A DNA stretch of 64,000 nt from Halocaridina rubra (Eukaryota > Arthropoda > Malacostraca > Decapoda > Atyidae). A model generated the notes under the pieces. The model was given only the letters and a program-made list of their open reading frames with translations. It ran no database searches and was not told the DNA's origin. Where the stretch lies: NCBI GenBank assembly GCA_037179515.1, contig JAXCGZ010015115.1:62001-126000 (forward strand), written 5' to 3'. The position numbers and the translations under genes were made by a program. This document shows positions 1 through 11,898 of this stretch, piece by piece; the first letter of the stretch is position 1, and every line of letters starts with the position of its first letter.

Positions 1-292
1 GTTCATTATTCAGTCACAATTGCTTCAAAATTCTCATATGCGAATCACCCTATGGCACTAGAATGAGTTGGAAACTTTTACAGAATAAACAATGTTGACA
101 CTCAAATTGAGGAATAGCGTAGAAAAATAAATGTTTTATGCCGCAAACAAGAAGTCCTGCAACACGATATTGTTCTGGTACCAGTACCTGCTTGAAGACT
201 CCATGGTCTTCTAGACTTATCTCTGTGAATTGATATATATCAATTGCACCACCAGTCACTGATGACCTTCCATTGAAGAAATCGCGATAATA

Positions 293-300
293 AAATATAT

Positions 301-393
<93 letters not shown>
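293..393. repeat. (AT)n microsatellite
   Basis: Dinucleotide AT repeat of about 100 bp with one phase slip near 311. It separates two short stretches (about 185-240 and 455-500) that resemble each other. Confidence 0.97.
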
Positions 394-395
<2 letters not shown>

Positions 396-1464
396 TGCCG
401 TAGCCTGCTAATCATGCAACATGAAACAAACGAGGAAGCAAAATACCTACCTTGAACACTCCATTGTCTCCTGGATGTTTTTCTCTGAGAATTCACTGGA
501 ATGGTAGGATCTGATGGCAAAGTGGCAGACATACTGCTATTCCCGAATGCGACAAAAAGGGAAAAGGTAGAGAAAATCGCCAAGGAAACAAATGACAAAG
601 TTGAGCGAAGCCACACTAGCACACTTCCTACCTGGACGCTATCTTTATACTGAATCTTGCAAAGGTAAACAATGAATGAGTGGGTACCACCCCAATCATG
701 ACTACCTAGTAATTATTATAAACATGTTTATTTATGTAAATTCACTAAATTATAATATGAATAGTGTGGAAATTTAAAGGAAATTTACACCAAGCTATAT
801 AATTATTGCATTAATATGGAAAATGTTTCAACGTAAATATTAAACTATTCTTAAGTCTAAAATCTGGCATCACTTACACCTATATGGTATGGAGTTATCG
901 TTAGTATATTTATTTGTATTTTTTTCTTATCTGGAAAAGTCCCATATCTTACAGTTTTTCCACCTACTCTGACATTCAGAATGAAATACGAATAATATTT
1001 TAAAGTATTTTTTTAAGGCAAACCCAAAGCTTGTACAATTTAAAGATATATATCATGGCATTATTTCAATGCGTAGGTGTGGCTGTATTCAAGTAACGTC
1101 TTGTTATTTATCTCCCCCCCCCCAACGAGTAATGGATGAGTTCTTTTGATCCCTCCAAAACGTACTTTTGTGTTTTCTGAGTGAATTGAAAACAGAAAGA
1201 GAAACTAGAAAATATAAAGGATGAATAGTGCATTCACAACAAATATAAATAATTCACAAAGGAGAAATGAAAAGAAAGAAAAAAGCTTTGAGAAGAAAAG
1301 GAAAATTATTATAATATTGATGGTTCCATCGCATTTTGGTACAAAATATTCCTGGCATATAGTCTAGAATCTTGTACCACAATATTCCTCTTCACTGTGT
1401 GGATCAACAAAGAGTTGACCAAGAAATTTATAGCAGTCTTCTTTAAGAGAATCTGAATTTCAGA
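394..1464. other. Intergenic DNA, nothing recognised
   Basis: AT-rich sequence. An open frame on the minus strand runs through 420-620 and beyond (a hydrophobic stretch followed by a possible GT donor near 450), but it has no recognisable family, no ATG at its nominal start and no partner exon, so it is not called. Confidence 0.5.
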
Positions 1465-1616
1465 TCAAAACTTAGCACGAGGGTCTGCCCCTCTCTTTTT
1501 TCTCTTACTTTATTTAATTTTCGTGCTTTTCCCTCGAATTCCCTTATATCCTTAATTCCCTTCCCCCTTTTTTCCCTCCTATCCCATCCCATCCTAAAAA
1601 GAAAAGAAAAAAAAAG
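1465..1616 (+). mobile_element. Retroposed repeat (short family, A-rich tail)
   Basis: This 150-bp stretch is the same sequence family as the insert at 45299-45485, which is in the opposite orientation. Both share a core beginning CAGATCAAAACTTAGCACGA, then a pyrimidine-rich stretch, then an A-rich tail. The tail and the target-site duplication of the second copy show that it moves by retroposition. It could be a SINE or the 3' end of a LINE. Confidence 0.75.
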
Positions 1617-2527
1617 AGACGATCCGTAGCTGCTTAAAAACTATAAGTACCACAAAAGTCTCCTCAGATGAGATGAAGAGTAATTATGACTAGAAAGGAA
1701 GCTAAAAGAAAAATGTTGGTGCAGTTGACTGCAGGGGACCTGTAATTGAAAAGATGAAATAGGTTTTGATATTGAGAGAAAGCCGTTTGAGCAAAGGATT
1801 GCGGAAAGGCTAGGATATCAGACCTGATAGGAATGCTGAGACTATTCTATTGACTTTACAAAATTGATTGATTCACTGAGTATATACGTAGGTGAAGAGA
1901 GAGCAAGCTTTAATTGTGGTAACCTTTGATTGGGAAGGCACACACAGAGAAACACTAATGACGGCAATAATCAAAAGAATGTCAAGAGTATAGGACACTC
2001 CCCTTTCAATGTAAGGAAGATCAGAATGGCATTAATAAATTGTCAAAAGTGGCTGAAACGTCAAGTGAAGAAAGACAAAGGTAATAAATGAAAAAGTTTT
2101 GCATTGGAATTTATTTAAGCAGAGGCGATCAAGAAATTGATAGTACACCATTACACATAGCCTCACTGTGGTTACTGTGCAGTAATAAATATCAATGTGG
2201 TTGCTGGTAAGACAGCAAAAATAAGTGAAAAGATATATGTTACTAAGGCAGATAAAGCAGTAGTTACATAGGCAATATTAAATGGATGCAGATGCAGTGC
2301 TACAGCTCATGTTAGGAGTTACACAATAATTAGAAACAATAGGTCTGAGAGGCATAAAGAGGGATATGTTTGTCCTGTCCTATCCCATTGTATCGTATCG
2401 TATTGTTTGCATATGGATAGTTTCAGATTTAAAGAGTTAATTTTGGTGTAGAAAGTAATTTAAAGGCGTTTATCGTTGCTTTGTTAATAAGTTTTCTGGA
2501 CACATTATTACAGCTTCTAAATATATT
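1617..2527. other. Intergenic DNA, nothing recognised
   Basis: AT-rich with no supportable coding frame. Part of it could be older LINE sequence leading into the CR1 remnant that follows, but I could not align it by eye. Confidence 0.4.
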
Positions 2528-2815
2528 AATGGAGAAATAGAATCAAATAGACTTGATCAACAAAGTGAAGGGGAATCTTTTGGTGCAAGATTGTAGACTG
2601 TATGCCAGGGATATTTCTTGTATCAATATGTGATGGAACCTTCAATGATTAAGGGAGGAAGTGAATCATCATTAATCAATCCAGTATTCATAGAAAACAT
2701 TTTGGATATCAGTAAAATTCAGTATGAGCACCTGTTGGAAAATTGGCCCAACTTGTGATGATGGAGTGCATTATTAAGAATTATCTGCCTGAGGGTAAAG
2801 AACCAAGGAGAATAA
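2528..2815 (+). mobile_element. Old CR1-like LINE endonuclease remnant
   Basis: In translation this region matches, with several stops, the middle of the endonuclease domain of the CR1-like copies at 9036-11898 (minus) and 40985-43455 (plus). Shared blocks include GESFGARL and QYVMEPS, then [13 protein letters not shown], which corresponds to DNVLDIEKIEYEP in the better copy. It is clearly more diverged than the other two copies and ends just before the long (AT)n tract. Confidence 0.75.
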
Positions 2816-2864
2816 AATATTATATATAAGAGGATGAACGACCCCTGTAGAGGGATCGACTGGT

Positions 2865-3240
<376 letters not shown>

Positions 3241-4328
3241 TGGAGGATTTCCTATGTGTTATTATCCTTCGATCTCATAACCCCCTAAATTCGGAAATCC
3301 TGACACGGTTTCGGTAGAAGCCTACAAACGATCTCAAAATTAAATCCTTTTCCAATAAAATATAATTAATATTACATGCTTAGGCATTCATGCAAATATT
3401 GTATAAGGGGGTTTGTGATATATTGCTATGTGAATTATTAAATAAACTCTCCTCACCTTAAATTTAAACTTCCTCATACAGAATAATAAATTTTCCAACA
3501 TACATTCTACCTACGAGTGTTCTATTAAATGAGCTCATTTTGTCCCTCACACGTAGTTATAAACATTGTTAGAAATAGGTCAAATCTGTACTCATCTATC
3601 CGGAAAACCCGGATTTCGTCAGCAATCACGGGACTTAGAATCAAATTAGAATATCTTCTGATACACGGATCTCTACCACGTTCATCTATTTGAGTGTCTC
3701 GCAGCATCTCACGAGGACAACTAATTACTCATTATTAAACGTATATGCACCGTCAATAATCACGGTAGCAAATCCATTTCATAAATATTAATTTCGATTG
3801 CTTTCACGCGTTAAAATCACGTCACAAATGTGAGTGTCTCATAGCATCTCACGAGATCAACGCCCGTTTTTTTTAATCTCACCAAACACCCCTTGTTTGT
3901 AGGAGTCCCTGGTACTAGGGCTAAGGTTTCCTCTATATAGGCGGGAAAAGGGGAGAGGAGACACTTACAAATAAAGGGAAAACCCGAGAGGGGTGACAGA
4001 TTTGTGGTCAAACGTTGGTGTATCAGATTTCCCTTTCTCTCTCCTACAACTAGTCCATAGAATGAACTATACATTATACATACGAATATAAGTGTACACT
4101 TAATACAAATGAGTAGGTACACGTACTAAGTCTAAGAGCATACATACATGCACTTATGCTACAATAAACAATACCATCATGCAAGCAACACTTACATAAT
4201 GTACGTAGAAATAAACTGTCTTGAAATATATCCAAGGTATATATAATACTGGATATATAATTGTTTTCATGCAGAAAATCAGAAGAAAACTAATAGATGC
4301 ATACCACTCAACAGCATGCATTTCATAA
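3241..4328. other. Intergenic DNA with a 140-bp-spaced direct repeat
   Basis: No coding region is supported. A 30-bp sequence at 3691-3720 recurs at 3831-3860 with 26 of 30 bases identical, suggesting a decayed tandem repeat with a 140-bp period. Confidence 0.6.
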
Positions 4329-5098
4329 ATGTCAAGGAGAATGGTCTGTCAAGTTATTAATAAGAGTCCTAATGAAAAGTTTCCTGACTCTTGGAAAAAA
4401 TCACATGTAATACCTCTGCATAAAGAGGGGGACAGAGAAGATGTGACAAACTATCGTCCCATTTCCCTGCTACCCATTTTCTCTAAGATATTAGAAAAAA
4501 ATGTTGCATGCCAACTTATGTCATATTTAGAGTCAAATAGACTATTAGCTATTAACCAACATAGTTTGCAGACCGAAACTCTTGACGAAAACTGCACCGT
4601 TCAAAGTTACCAATAGTATCTAGGATGTCCCTAAAGTCTGGGCACACAGGCAAAATGCACATTAATTACTGCACAAGTGTTTGGGGAGCTACCACTAAGA
4701 CTCAGATAAACAGAATACAGAAACTTATTAATTTTGCAGCTCGAGTTGCCCTGGGAGGACTAAGAAAATATGACCACATCACACCAGCTCTCAATAAACT
4801 TGGGTGGCTGCGGGCAGGAAACAAGGTTGCTTATGCTATTTATGTTTTTGTATGCAAAATTTTGGACCATCATTATCCTAGTTGGCTAGTAGATTTAAAA
4901 ACAGTCAGGGCTATAAGGGGAACCAACACAAGATAGAGCAGTGAGCTCTTTATTTAGAGAACAAACACAGAAGCAGGTTCAAAGATGATCACTATTAAAG
5001 GGCCAACACTCTGGAACAATATTCCAGAGAATCTTAAAAATGCATCCTCCTTCACAGCTTTCAAAGGCAAACTATATAGTTTTCTTCTGGACAAATAG
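4329..5098 (+). mobile_element. Internally deleted non-LTR reverse transcriptase fragment
   Basis: The first frame (4329-4614) contains the N-terminal part of a LINE reverse transcriptase, including DVTNYRPISLLPIFSKILEK. After a stop the sequence jumps to the C-terminal, post-RT region (4640-4936), with NYCTSVWGA and KLGWLRAGNKVAYAIYVFVC. A further frame to 5097 includes GPTLWNNIPENLKNASSFTAF and ends at a stop. The catalytic palm with the YADD box is missing, so this is a dead copy with a central deletion. Clade is uncertain, probably jockey/CR1 superfamily. Confidence 0.85.
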
Positions 5099-5290
5099 TT
5101 GCTGCTCACACATGAACTAAACTTAATGCAATTTTCCTAAACACTAACCTCTCTTTATGTAAATTGATATCGACTTCTCTGTTCTCTAAGCTAAGAACTA
5201 ATTATTCTCATTGTAAGGAAGACAAATATGGTGATGATGCCGATAAAACGATACTGTATCGAGTGTTATTATTACTACTTTATTAATAAC

Positions 5291-5355
5291 CCTTCGCAAG
5301 AAGGCAACCGTCCTAGCCCTTGGTAGAAAAGGGAGACCGTGACGTAAAACCGGAA
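5291..5355 (+). repeat. SINE fragment (3' body only)
   Basis: The 65 bp with GAAGGCAACCGTCCTAGCCC and a GTGACGTAAAACC end match the 3' body of the full SINE at 59490-59690. The tRNA-like head is absent, so this is a 5'-truncated copy. Confidence 0.8.
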
Positions 5356-5552
5356 CATTATTGTTAACATTCTTATTACATCATTATTATTTTCTAGGAA
5401 AGCTACATTTAATTTAATTGTATGTATTACCCTCTTACTTATTGGTTCAATTACATGTCTACTTGTAAGTTACTTTTAATCTTAGAAGAATAACGATTGT
5501 ACAAAAATGGAAATAAATGTTTGTTTGTTTGGCTACTGAAAAATTATAACTT

Positions 5553-5680
5553 TTGCAGCTTAATCAGATGGAAATTAAAAGTCAAAGAACAAGTTACAAA
5601 GTTGGAAAGTGCTATCAGATATCATCGAGATGAAGAATCCTGTGAAGAATTGATCCAAGAATTGATCATAATTGAACACA
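5553..5680 (+). mobile_element. Short CR1-like LINE fragment (EN-RT linker)
   Basis: The translation contains LKVKEQVTKLESA followed by EESCEELIQEL. This corresponds to the linker between endonuclease and reverse transcriptase in the CR1-like copy at 9036-11898 (LKVKEQVLRLKRADGS and then EICKELNKEF). Only this segment is visible. Confidence 0.7.
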
Positions 5681-5916
5681 AAAATTTGCCCTTTTTTTTG
5701 TTTTTGTTTTTTCCAGCTTGCAACTTGCCACCCCAGACAGTATGGTCAAATTTTAATGGAACGTTCGTATCCAAAATTATTATTAGCCAAGATAATATGA
5801 AAATATTAAATTCAAATACCAAGCGATGCATAAATGAGAACTTTTGGATGTATGGTATACAGAGAATAGTTTTGAAGTGTCTAGACAGATTTTCTCCCGA
5901 GACAGTTGACACACTG

Positions 5917-6572
5917 GCTGACACAGAGTTAGTTCCTGGGTTCATCCAGTGAGGACGTGCTTCCAGTAGCTCTAGTCTTGACCTTAGTCAGCACTATGGT
6001 AGATGAAGCCTCTTCCTACCAGTGAAGTGAATTTCTCCTCCTCCATTCCATCCCTGATCTGAGGTGGAAGTTTCTACAAGGAAAAAAACAACCAAAGTAT
6101 CTCTGTTTTCTTTTCTTCCTCTCTCACGGGAGCCAAAGAGAGAAACAGAAAGATTGCCTTGTTTTGTTGTTTTTTGTGCTTTTGTGTTGTTTGTTTAGTT
6201 GAACACACATTATTGTGTGTTCCATAATTCTATAGAAAGTGTTCAAATTTCAACCTTGCACTTATTCTGTTTGCTTTTCCCTCTCTTTAGAGAGCTGGGA
6301 AGAGAAATAAAAAGACCACATGGTGTTGAGCATACTGTGTGGTGTGTCTCATAACCAAAGTGATCCGTTGCATTATTTCTGTTTGCACTCTCCTCTCCCA
6401 CGAGAGTTGGGAAGAAGGATAGAAGACTATTTTAGTGATAAAGTGTTGTAGTGTTCCAATTAAGTGAAGTGATCCAGCCACAAGCCCCTATATTCTATTA
6501 AACGAAATTGACAAACAGTGCAAGTGATATATACTTAGTGAAATCTGTGATATCCATGACTAGTTGTTAGTC
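5917..6572 (+). other. LINE 5' UTR with degenerate repeats
   Basis: Non-coding leader of the element. It contains three imperfect copies (around 6098, 6260 and 6373) of a motif made of a TCTGTTTKC-type stretch, a CT-rich run, then a GAGAG..TGGGAAGA-type purine run. Repeated 5' UTR units of this kind often carry internal promoters in LINEs, but promoter function here is inference. Confidence 0.45.
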
Positions 6573-7856
6573 ATGGCCTCTGCCGCTTCTCCTGCTCCCC
6601 CAAAGAGGGGGGAATGGAACTCGACCCCCCTCAAGAGGGATGGACGGTTGTGGGAAAAATGAGGCCAAGGACGGCCTCTGGCAGCAGCCAGGAGAGTGCT
6701 GCTGCCCCAGTTCCCCCCCCCCCAGCCCCAAAGACCGATAGAGAACCCATATCAAAGTTCAGACTCCTTCCACTAAAGAGGCACATGACCTAATCAGAGA
6801 ATTGGAAGACCAACTCACCGAGTTTGGCTGCAAAATTAAGCCTAATGTACAGGGTGAATGTATCATCCACCCATCCTCAGCAGAAGCTGCAGAGAAGATC
6901 CGCAGCCTCAACTCACCTCACTTGACAGAGATGAACCCTCCCCAAAAAATAAGGAGATACATCCTCCTTGGCTTCCCTGTTGCTTGGTCAGTTGGCCTGC
7001 TAACCAAGCAAACGTATATTATGGCTGCCTCACGTTGCTACTCCAAAATAGAGGGCCAAACCGTCCCCTCAAAACAAGTTCTGGTCCACATCTGTGGTCC
7101 ACCCCCTTCGCAAGTAAACTCGGCATCTGGGGCAAATTCAACATAAGAGACTACACTCCTGAACCACTGAGATGTTTCCGGTGTCAAAGATTTGGGCACC
7201 ATAGAAATACTTGCCATCTCCCAGAGAGATGTGCAATCTGCAGTGGGAGACATTCCACTGACCGCTGCCTTAACATATTCAAGGCCAATGGAGCAACAGT
7301 TGCCAAGTGCCCAAACTGTAAGGGAAACCATCATGCATGGCACAACCGCTGCCCAGAAAGGCTGAAGAGGATTCTTCAAAGAGTCCCTCCTTCTGCCCCT
7401 GTCACCAATCACACCACCTCCAACTTCACCCCAGCTCCTCTCCCCACCTCCAATCCTTGGCAAAGGCCCCTTCCTGCCCCACTCACACCTAACCTCCCCA
7501 CCAAACACCCACCACACAACACCAACCCAGCTCCTAACACACAGATCACACCTCCTACAGTTTCCACTCCTACACCAACTCCATCCACCCCATCACACAA
7601 CACTCACACTCCTACCATCCCCCCAAACAACACTTACAACCCTACAATCCCCTCATGCGAAACTCACACCAACACCTCCACCCCATGCAACACTCAAACA
7701 CACAATACAGTCACATGCAACACTCAGACCACACACACACCCGCTCACCACACCAGGTCCCGGGACCCTAGACTTAAATCCCATACCCCCACACCTCAAC
7801 AGCCTATCCAGACACCTTCCTCTGCCTCCTCTTCCCAACAGCAAACCCTCTCATAG
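6573..7856 (+). pseudogene. LINE ORF1 (gag-like, three CCHC zinc knuckles), frameshifted
   Basis: The ATG at 6573 opens a short frame that stops near 6661. A second frame continues over 6802-7115 (EDQLTEFGCKIKPN, CIIHPSSAEAAEKI). A further shift near 7115 leads into a third frame running to the TAG at 7854. This last part has three CCHC knuckles in a row, CFRCQRFGHHRNTC, CAICSGRHSTDRC and CPNCKGNHHAWHNRC, followed by a long Pro/Thr/Asn-rich tail (about 7390-7850). Gag-like ORF1 proteins of I and jockey LINEs bind element RNA through these knuckles. At least two frameshifts make this copy non-functional. The minus-strand open frames over this interval are shadows of the C-rich tail. Confidence 0.85.
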
Positions 7857-9035
7857 TACAAGAAACCCTGTGCACAGAGCAAAACACTCCAAAAATCTCA
7901 GGATACAAAGGATTCTACCAGCACTGGTCTCCAGGGGAGAACAGAGGCAGCGCCACCTTCATCAGGAAAAACCTGTTAGCCAAGGAAATAACCCGACCGG
8001 TCCACTGCGGCGAAGATATCCATGTCCTCGCTGTTAACATCAAACTTCAGGGCAGCTGCATAGATCTGTGCAACATTTACAGACCACAGGATTGTGGCTT
8101 AGACCTGACTACCCTCTTCGGGCTAGCCAGTCATCATGACTTGGTAATAGGAGGCGACTTCAACGCGCACCATCCAAGATTCAGGTATGAGCGCCCCTGT
8201 GCTGCAGGCAGACACATCATGAGCCTGCTGGACGACCAAGAAGACATCTCCCTTCTCAACAATCATGAGCCAACACATGACAGAGGTGGAATACTGGACC
8301 TCACCTTTGTCTCCAACTCCCTAAAGCAAGATGCCACATGGAGAGTTCATCCCCTGGTCACAAGCGACCACTACGGGATCCATCTCACGCTGCCAATTCC
8401 TGAAATCTTCCAAATCCCTGCTCCTCCTCCTCGATGGAATTTCAAGAAGGCCGACTGGGGCCGATTCCAGGAGCACCTCAGCAATTGGTTTTCAACCTAC
8501 ACACCATCTGAAGACATTGACCAAGCAGAGGCCGAGATAGTCAATGCCCTGCAAGCTGCAGCAAACTCCTCCATCCCCCTCTGTAAACCACAACACACCA
8601 CTCATCGGGACAGATGGTACTACTGTGACAGAGTTAAAGAACTCAATCACCGGCTCAACGTCATCCGGAAAATGCACAGGAAACGTCGCACTGAAGACTC
8701 CTACCGCACTCTCCATGCAGTCAAAGAATATGTCCATGAAGAGACACGCAACATTAAGTTGAAAAAATGGCTAGAGTGGTGTTCCACCCTAGATGCTCAC
8801 ACCTCTGTGGGCCAGATGTTGAGGAGCATTAACTCCTTTGCTAAAGATAAACCTCCTAAAATCATCCCCCACAGGGATCCTAGCAGGGCAGCAGAAGAAC
8901 TCTTCGTCAAATTTGCGGATAGAGCATGCTCCAACCAGCTCCCCATCACCTCCAGAACAACTCTTCAGGACCTCACCACTGCAAGATGGGAAGAAATAGA
9001 AGAGGCCATCAACACTGAAGACGAAACAGATTACC
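7845..9035 (+). pseudogene. LINE ORF2, 5' part (endonuclease)
   Basis: The frame that overlaps the end of ORF1 reads PLIVQETLCTEQNTP and continues through an AP-like endonuclease of the exonuclease-endonuclease-phosphatase fold. Visible motifs are VIGGDFNAHHPRF (near 8141-8180) and VTSDHYGIHL (near 8350). The first 25 or so residues expected of the domain (with the N-terminal Asn motif) are absent and ORF1 runs straight into it, so a deletion probably fused the two ORFs. The frame runs into the nested CR1-like element at about 9035 and resumes at 11899. The ATG at 8141 is internal, not the true start. Confidence 0.85.
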
Positions 9036-11898
9036 TAATTGTGTTTACGGGAAAGAGCCCAAAGCTCGTAACTTCCCGTCTCCTCATCGGTTCCATTTTA
9101 TACTTAGTCATACTTATCATACCTGTCCTTAAAACTATGGATTGAGATAGCATTTACTACCTCCTCGCTTAGCCAATTCCAATTATCAACTACTCTTACA
9201 CTGAAAAAGTATTTCCTTACATCCTGCAAAGAAGTTTTCTTACGAAGCTTCAAACTATGACCTCTAGTTCTAGAGCCAGCCATATCAATATATCGATCCC
9301 TATCCACTCTATCATAACCATGAAGGAATTTAAAGACTGTCACCATATCCCCCTCACTCTTCTAGCTTCGAGTGATGGTAAGTCTAATTCCCTCAGCCTC
9401 TCACCATAACTGAGATTGCGTATTTCTGGCACCAGTTTCGTGGCATGTCTTTGAACTTTTTCAAGCTTAGCTATGTGCTTTTTCAAGTGTGGATTCCAAA
9501 AGGGGGCTGCATATTCGAGTTTTGGCCTCACATAGGTTACATAAATATTTCTGAACATTTCCTTGTTCATGTGCCTGAAGGCTACCCTTACATTTGATAA
9601 GAATGCATATGCTGCCCTTACTATGCCATTTATATGTATTTCTGGAGACAAATCTGCCAGTATGTTTACTCCTAGATCTCTCTCATTTTCTGTCTCTTGA
9701 AGTTGTACTCCAGCCACCGAGTAGTCAAGCTTGGGCCTTCTTGCACCTGTACCCATTCTCATTACCTTACATTTTGAAGTACTGAATTTCATTAGCCACT
9801 TTTCTGACCACTCATGCAGATGATTTAGATCTTCCTGAAGTTATCTACCATTGTTCTCGTTTTTTACTTTCTTCACAATCTTTGCATCATCTGCAAACAT
9901 ATTCATGAACGAATTTACAGACTCTGGTAGGTCATTTACATATACAAGGAACAAAAGTGGTCCTAAAACTGAACCCTGTGGAACTCCACTACTAACTCTT
10001 CTCCATTCAGACACTGAGTGTCTTACTCTAACCCTCTGTTCCCTTCCTTTTAAGTAAGTTTTTATCCATTCCAAAACATTTCCACCTATTCTAGCCATTG
10101 ATTGCAGCTTCCTAATAAGTCTCCCATGTGGAACAGTGTCAAACGCTTTCTGGAAGTCTAGGAATATGCAATCTGCCCAGCCCTCTCTTTCCTGTAAGAT
10201 TCGGCTTACCTCATCATAGAATTCTAATAAGTTTGTAACTGTTGATCTACCTTCTCTGAAGCCATGTTTCCTCACTGACAAAAAGTTGAAGGATTGCAAG
10301 TGAAGAGAGATATGTTTCCTTAGTAGTTTCTCCATAACTTTGCAAACTATGCTGGTCAAGGAAACTGGTCTATAGTTCAGAGCCGTATCCCTCCTTCCCT
10401 TTTTGAAGATAGGTATCACATTTGCTTGTTTCCAGCATCTTGGAATCTCCCCCGACTCCAGTGACTTTTTAAATATGATACTTAGTGCCACTGATATTGA
10501 GTTTGTGCATTTTTTAAGCACATGAGGGGATATGTCATCAGGACCTGTAGCTTTATGAACATCTAAATCCATGAGCGCTTTGCATACCTCTGTGGCTGTA
10601 AGGTTGATGTTCTCTAATACCGGCCCTTGAGCTTCTATCTCTGCAATCTGAGGGGGAGGGAGTATTTTCTACTGTAAATACTGACTGAAACTCCTTGTTC
10701 AATTCTTTGCAGATCTCTTCATCCGTCTCAGTGATGCTCCCATCCGCTCTCTTTAGCCTTAAAACCTGTTCCTTTACCTTCAGTTTTCCTCTGATAAAGC
10801 TGTGGAAAAGCTTGGGATTTTCTTTAGCCTTCCTGGTGATGTCCCTCTCATAGTCTCTCTCTGCCTCTCTACTTTTACTTAGGTAGTCATTTCCTGCTCT
10901 TTTGTAGGTTTGCCAGGCATTTATGTTTTTTCTCCTCCTATACCTTTTCCAGCATTTGTCTCTCCACTCCTTAGCTCTTTTACACCCATTATCGAACCAT
11001 TTCTCTACTTTGGTGACAGGTATGCAGCAATCTACTATCTTCCCATATATCTCACAAAAGATGTCATACATGTCTTGTACAGATTTGTTGTAAAATAAGG
11101 TTCTCCAGTCAATAACTGCAAAAAGCTCATTCATTTTGATGCAATCTCCTTTCGGATAGTTCCTCATCATGTCCTCAGTGCCTCTACTCTCAGGCAGAAT
11201 ATCTTCAATGACATACTCCATCAACAACACACAGTGGTCACTCTTTCCAATTGGTGGTTCATACTCAATTTTTTCAATATCCAACACATTATCTGTGAAT
11301 ACTAGATCAAGTAGTGATGGCTCATCCCCACCCCTGGCCCTTGTTGGTTCCATTACATGTTGGTGTAGGAAATTCCCTTGTACGCAATCTAGGAATCTTG
11401 CCCTGAATGAGTCCTCACCACTGTGTGGGTCAAGATTTATCCAATCTATCTCTTTATGATTAAAGTCTCCCATAATCAAAATCCTACATTTCTTTCCCCA
11501 TGCCATGTTAACAACTGAGTCTATGACTTCAATAGTACCTATATGACTTTCCTCATAAACTTCAAGCCTATTCTGGTTCCTTGGTGGGTTATATACAACA
11601 GTTATTATAATGCTCTCTGACCCAGTATTTATGCGAGCAACAAGAAATTCCTTGAACTCACTTTCTATAGCCAAGTTTATTTCTTCAACTTGAATCCTTT
11701 CACTTATGAGCAGTGCTATCCCTCCACCAGGCCTCTCAGATCTTTCAACCCTTAGTATTCTGAAGGCCTTAGGAAAAACTGTGACACTGTTTATGTCCTC
11801 ACTCAACTTAGTCTCTGTAATTGCTACTATATCTGCCTTACTGTTGTGAATCCTATCTTTTAATTCTACTGCCTTATCAGCTAATCCATCAGCATGCC
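9036..11898 (-). mobile_element. CR1-like LINE inserted in the larger element
   Basis: Reading on the minus strand from 11898: endonuclease (MGDFNHKEIDW near 11490-11460, KSDHCVLLMEY near 11240), linker, reverse transcriptase with SGVPQGSVLGPLLF (about 10010) and FADDAKIV (about 9885), then the post-RT region (SKCKVMRMGTGARRP, ending FKDRYDKYD). Only two or three small frameshifts (near 10655 and 9345) and one TAA (9840) interrupt nearly 2.9 kb of coding sequence, so the copy is fairly young. The 5' end is truncated just inside the endonuclease. The 3' end is a short AATTA-type terminus rather than a poly(A). Two to three other copies of the family are in this window. Confidence 0.9.

Noticed and set aside
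50..622. 190-codon minus-strand open frame through an (AT)n tract
   Set aside because: It starts at a GTG, more than 30 residues are Ile-Tyr from the microsatellite, and no domain is recognisable. The hydrophobic start could be a signal peptide of an unseen exon, but this is not supportable.
7038..7844. Gly/Val-rich minus-strand frames over the LINE ORF1
   Set aside because: Shadows of the C-rich Pro/Thr tail and of the zinc-knuckle region on the plus strand.
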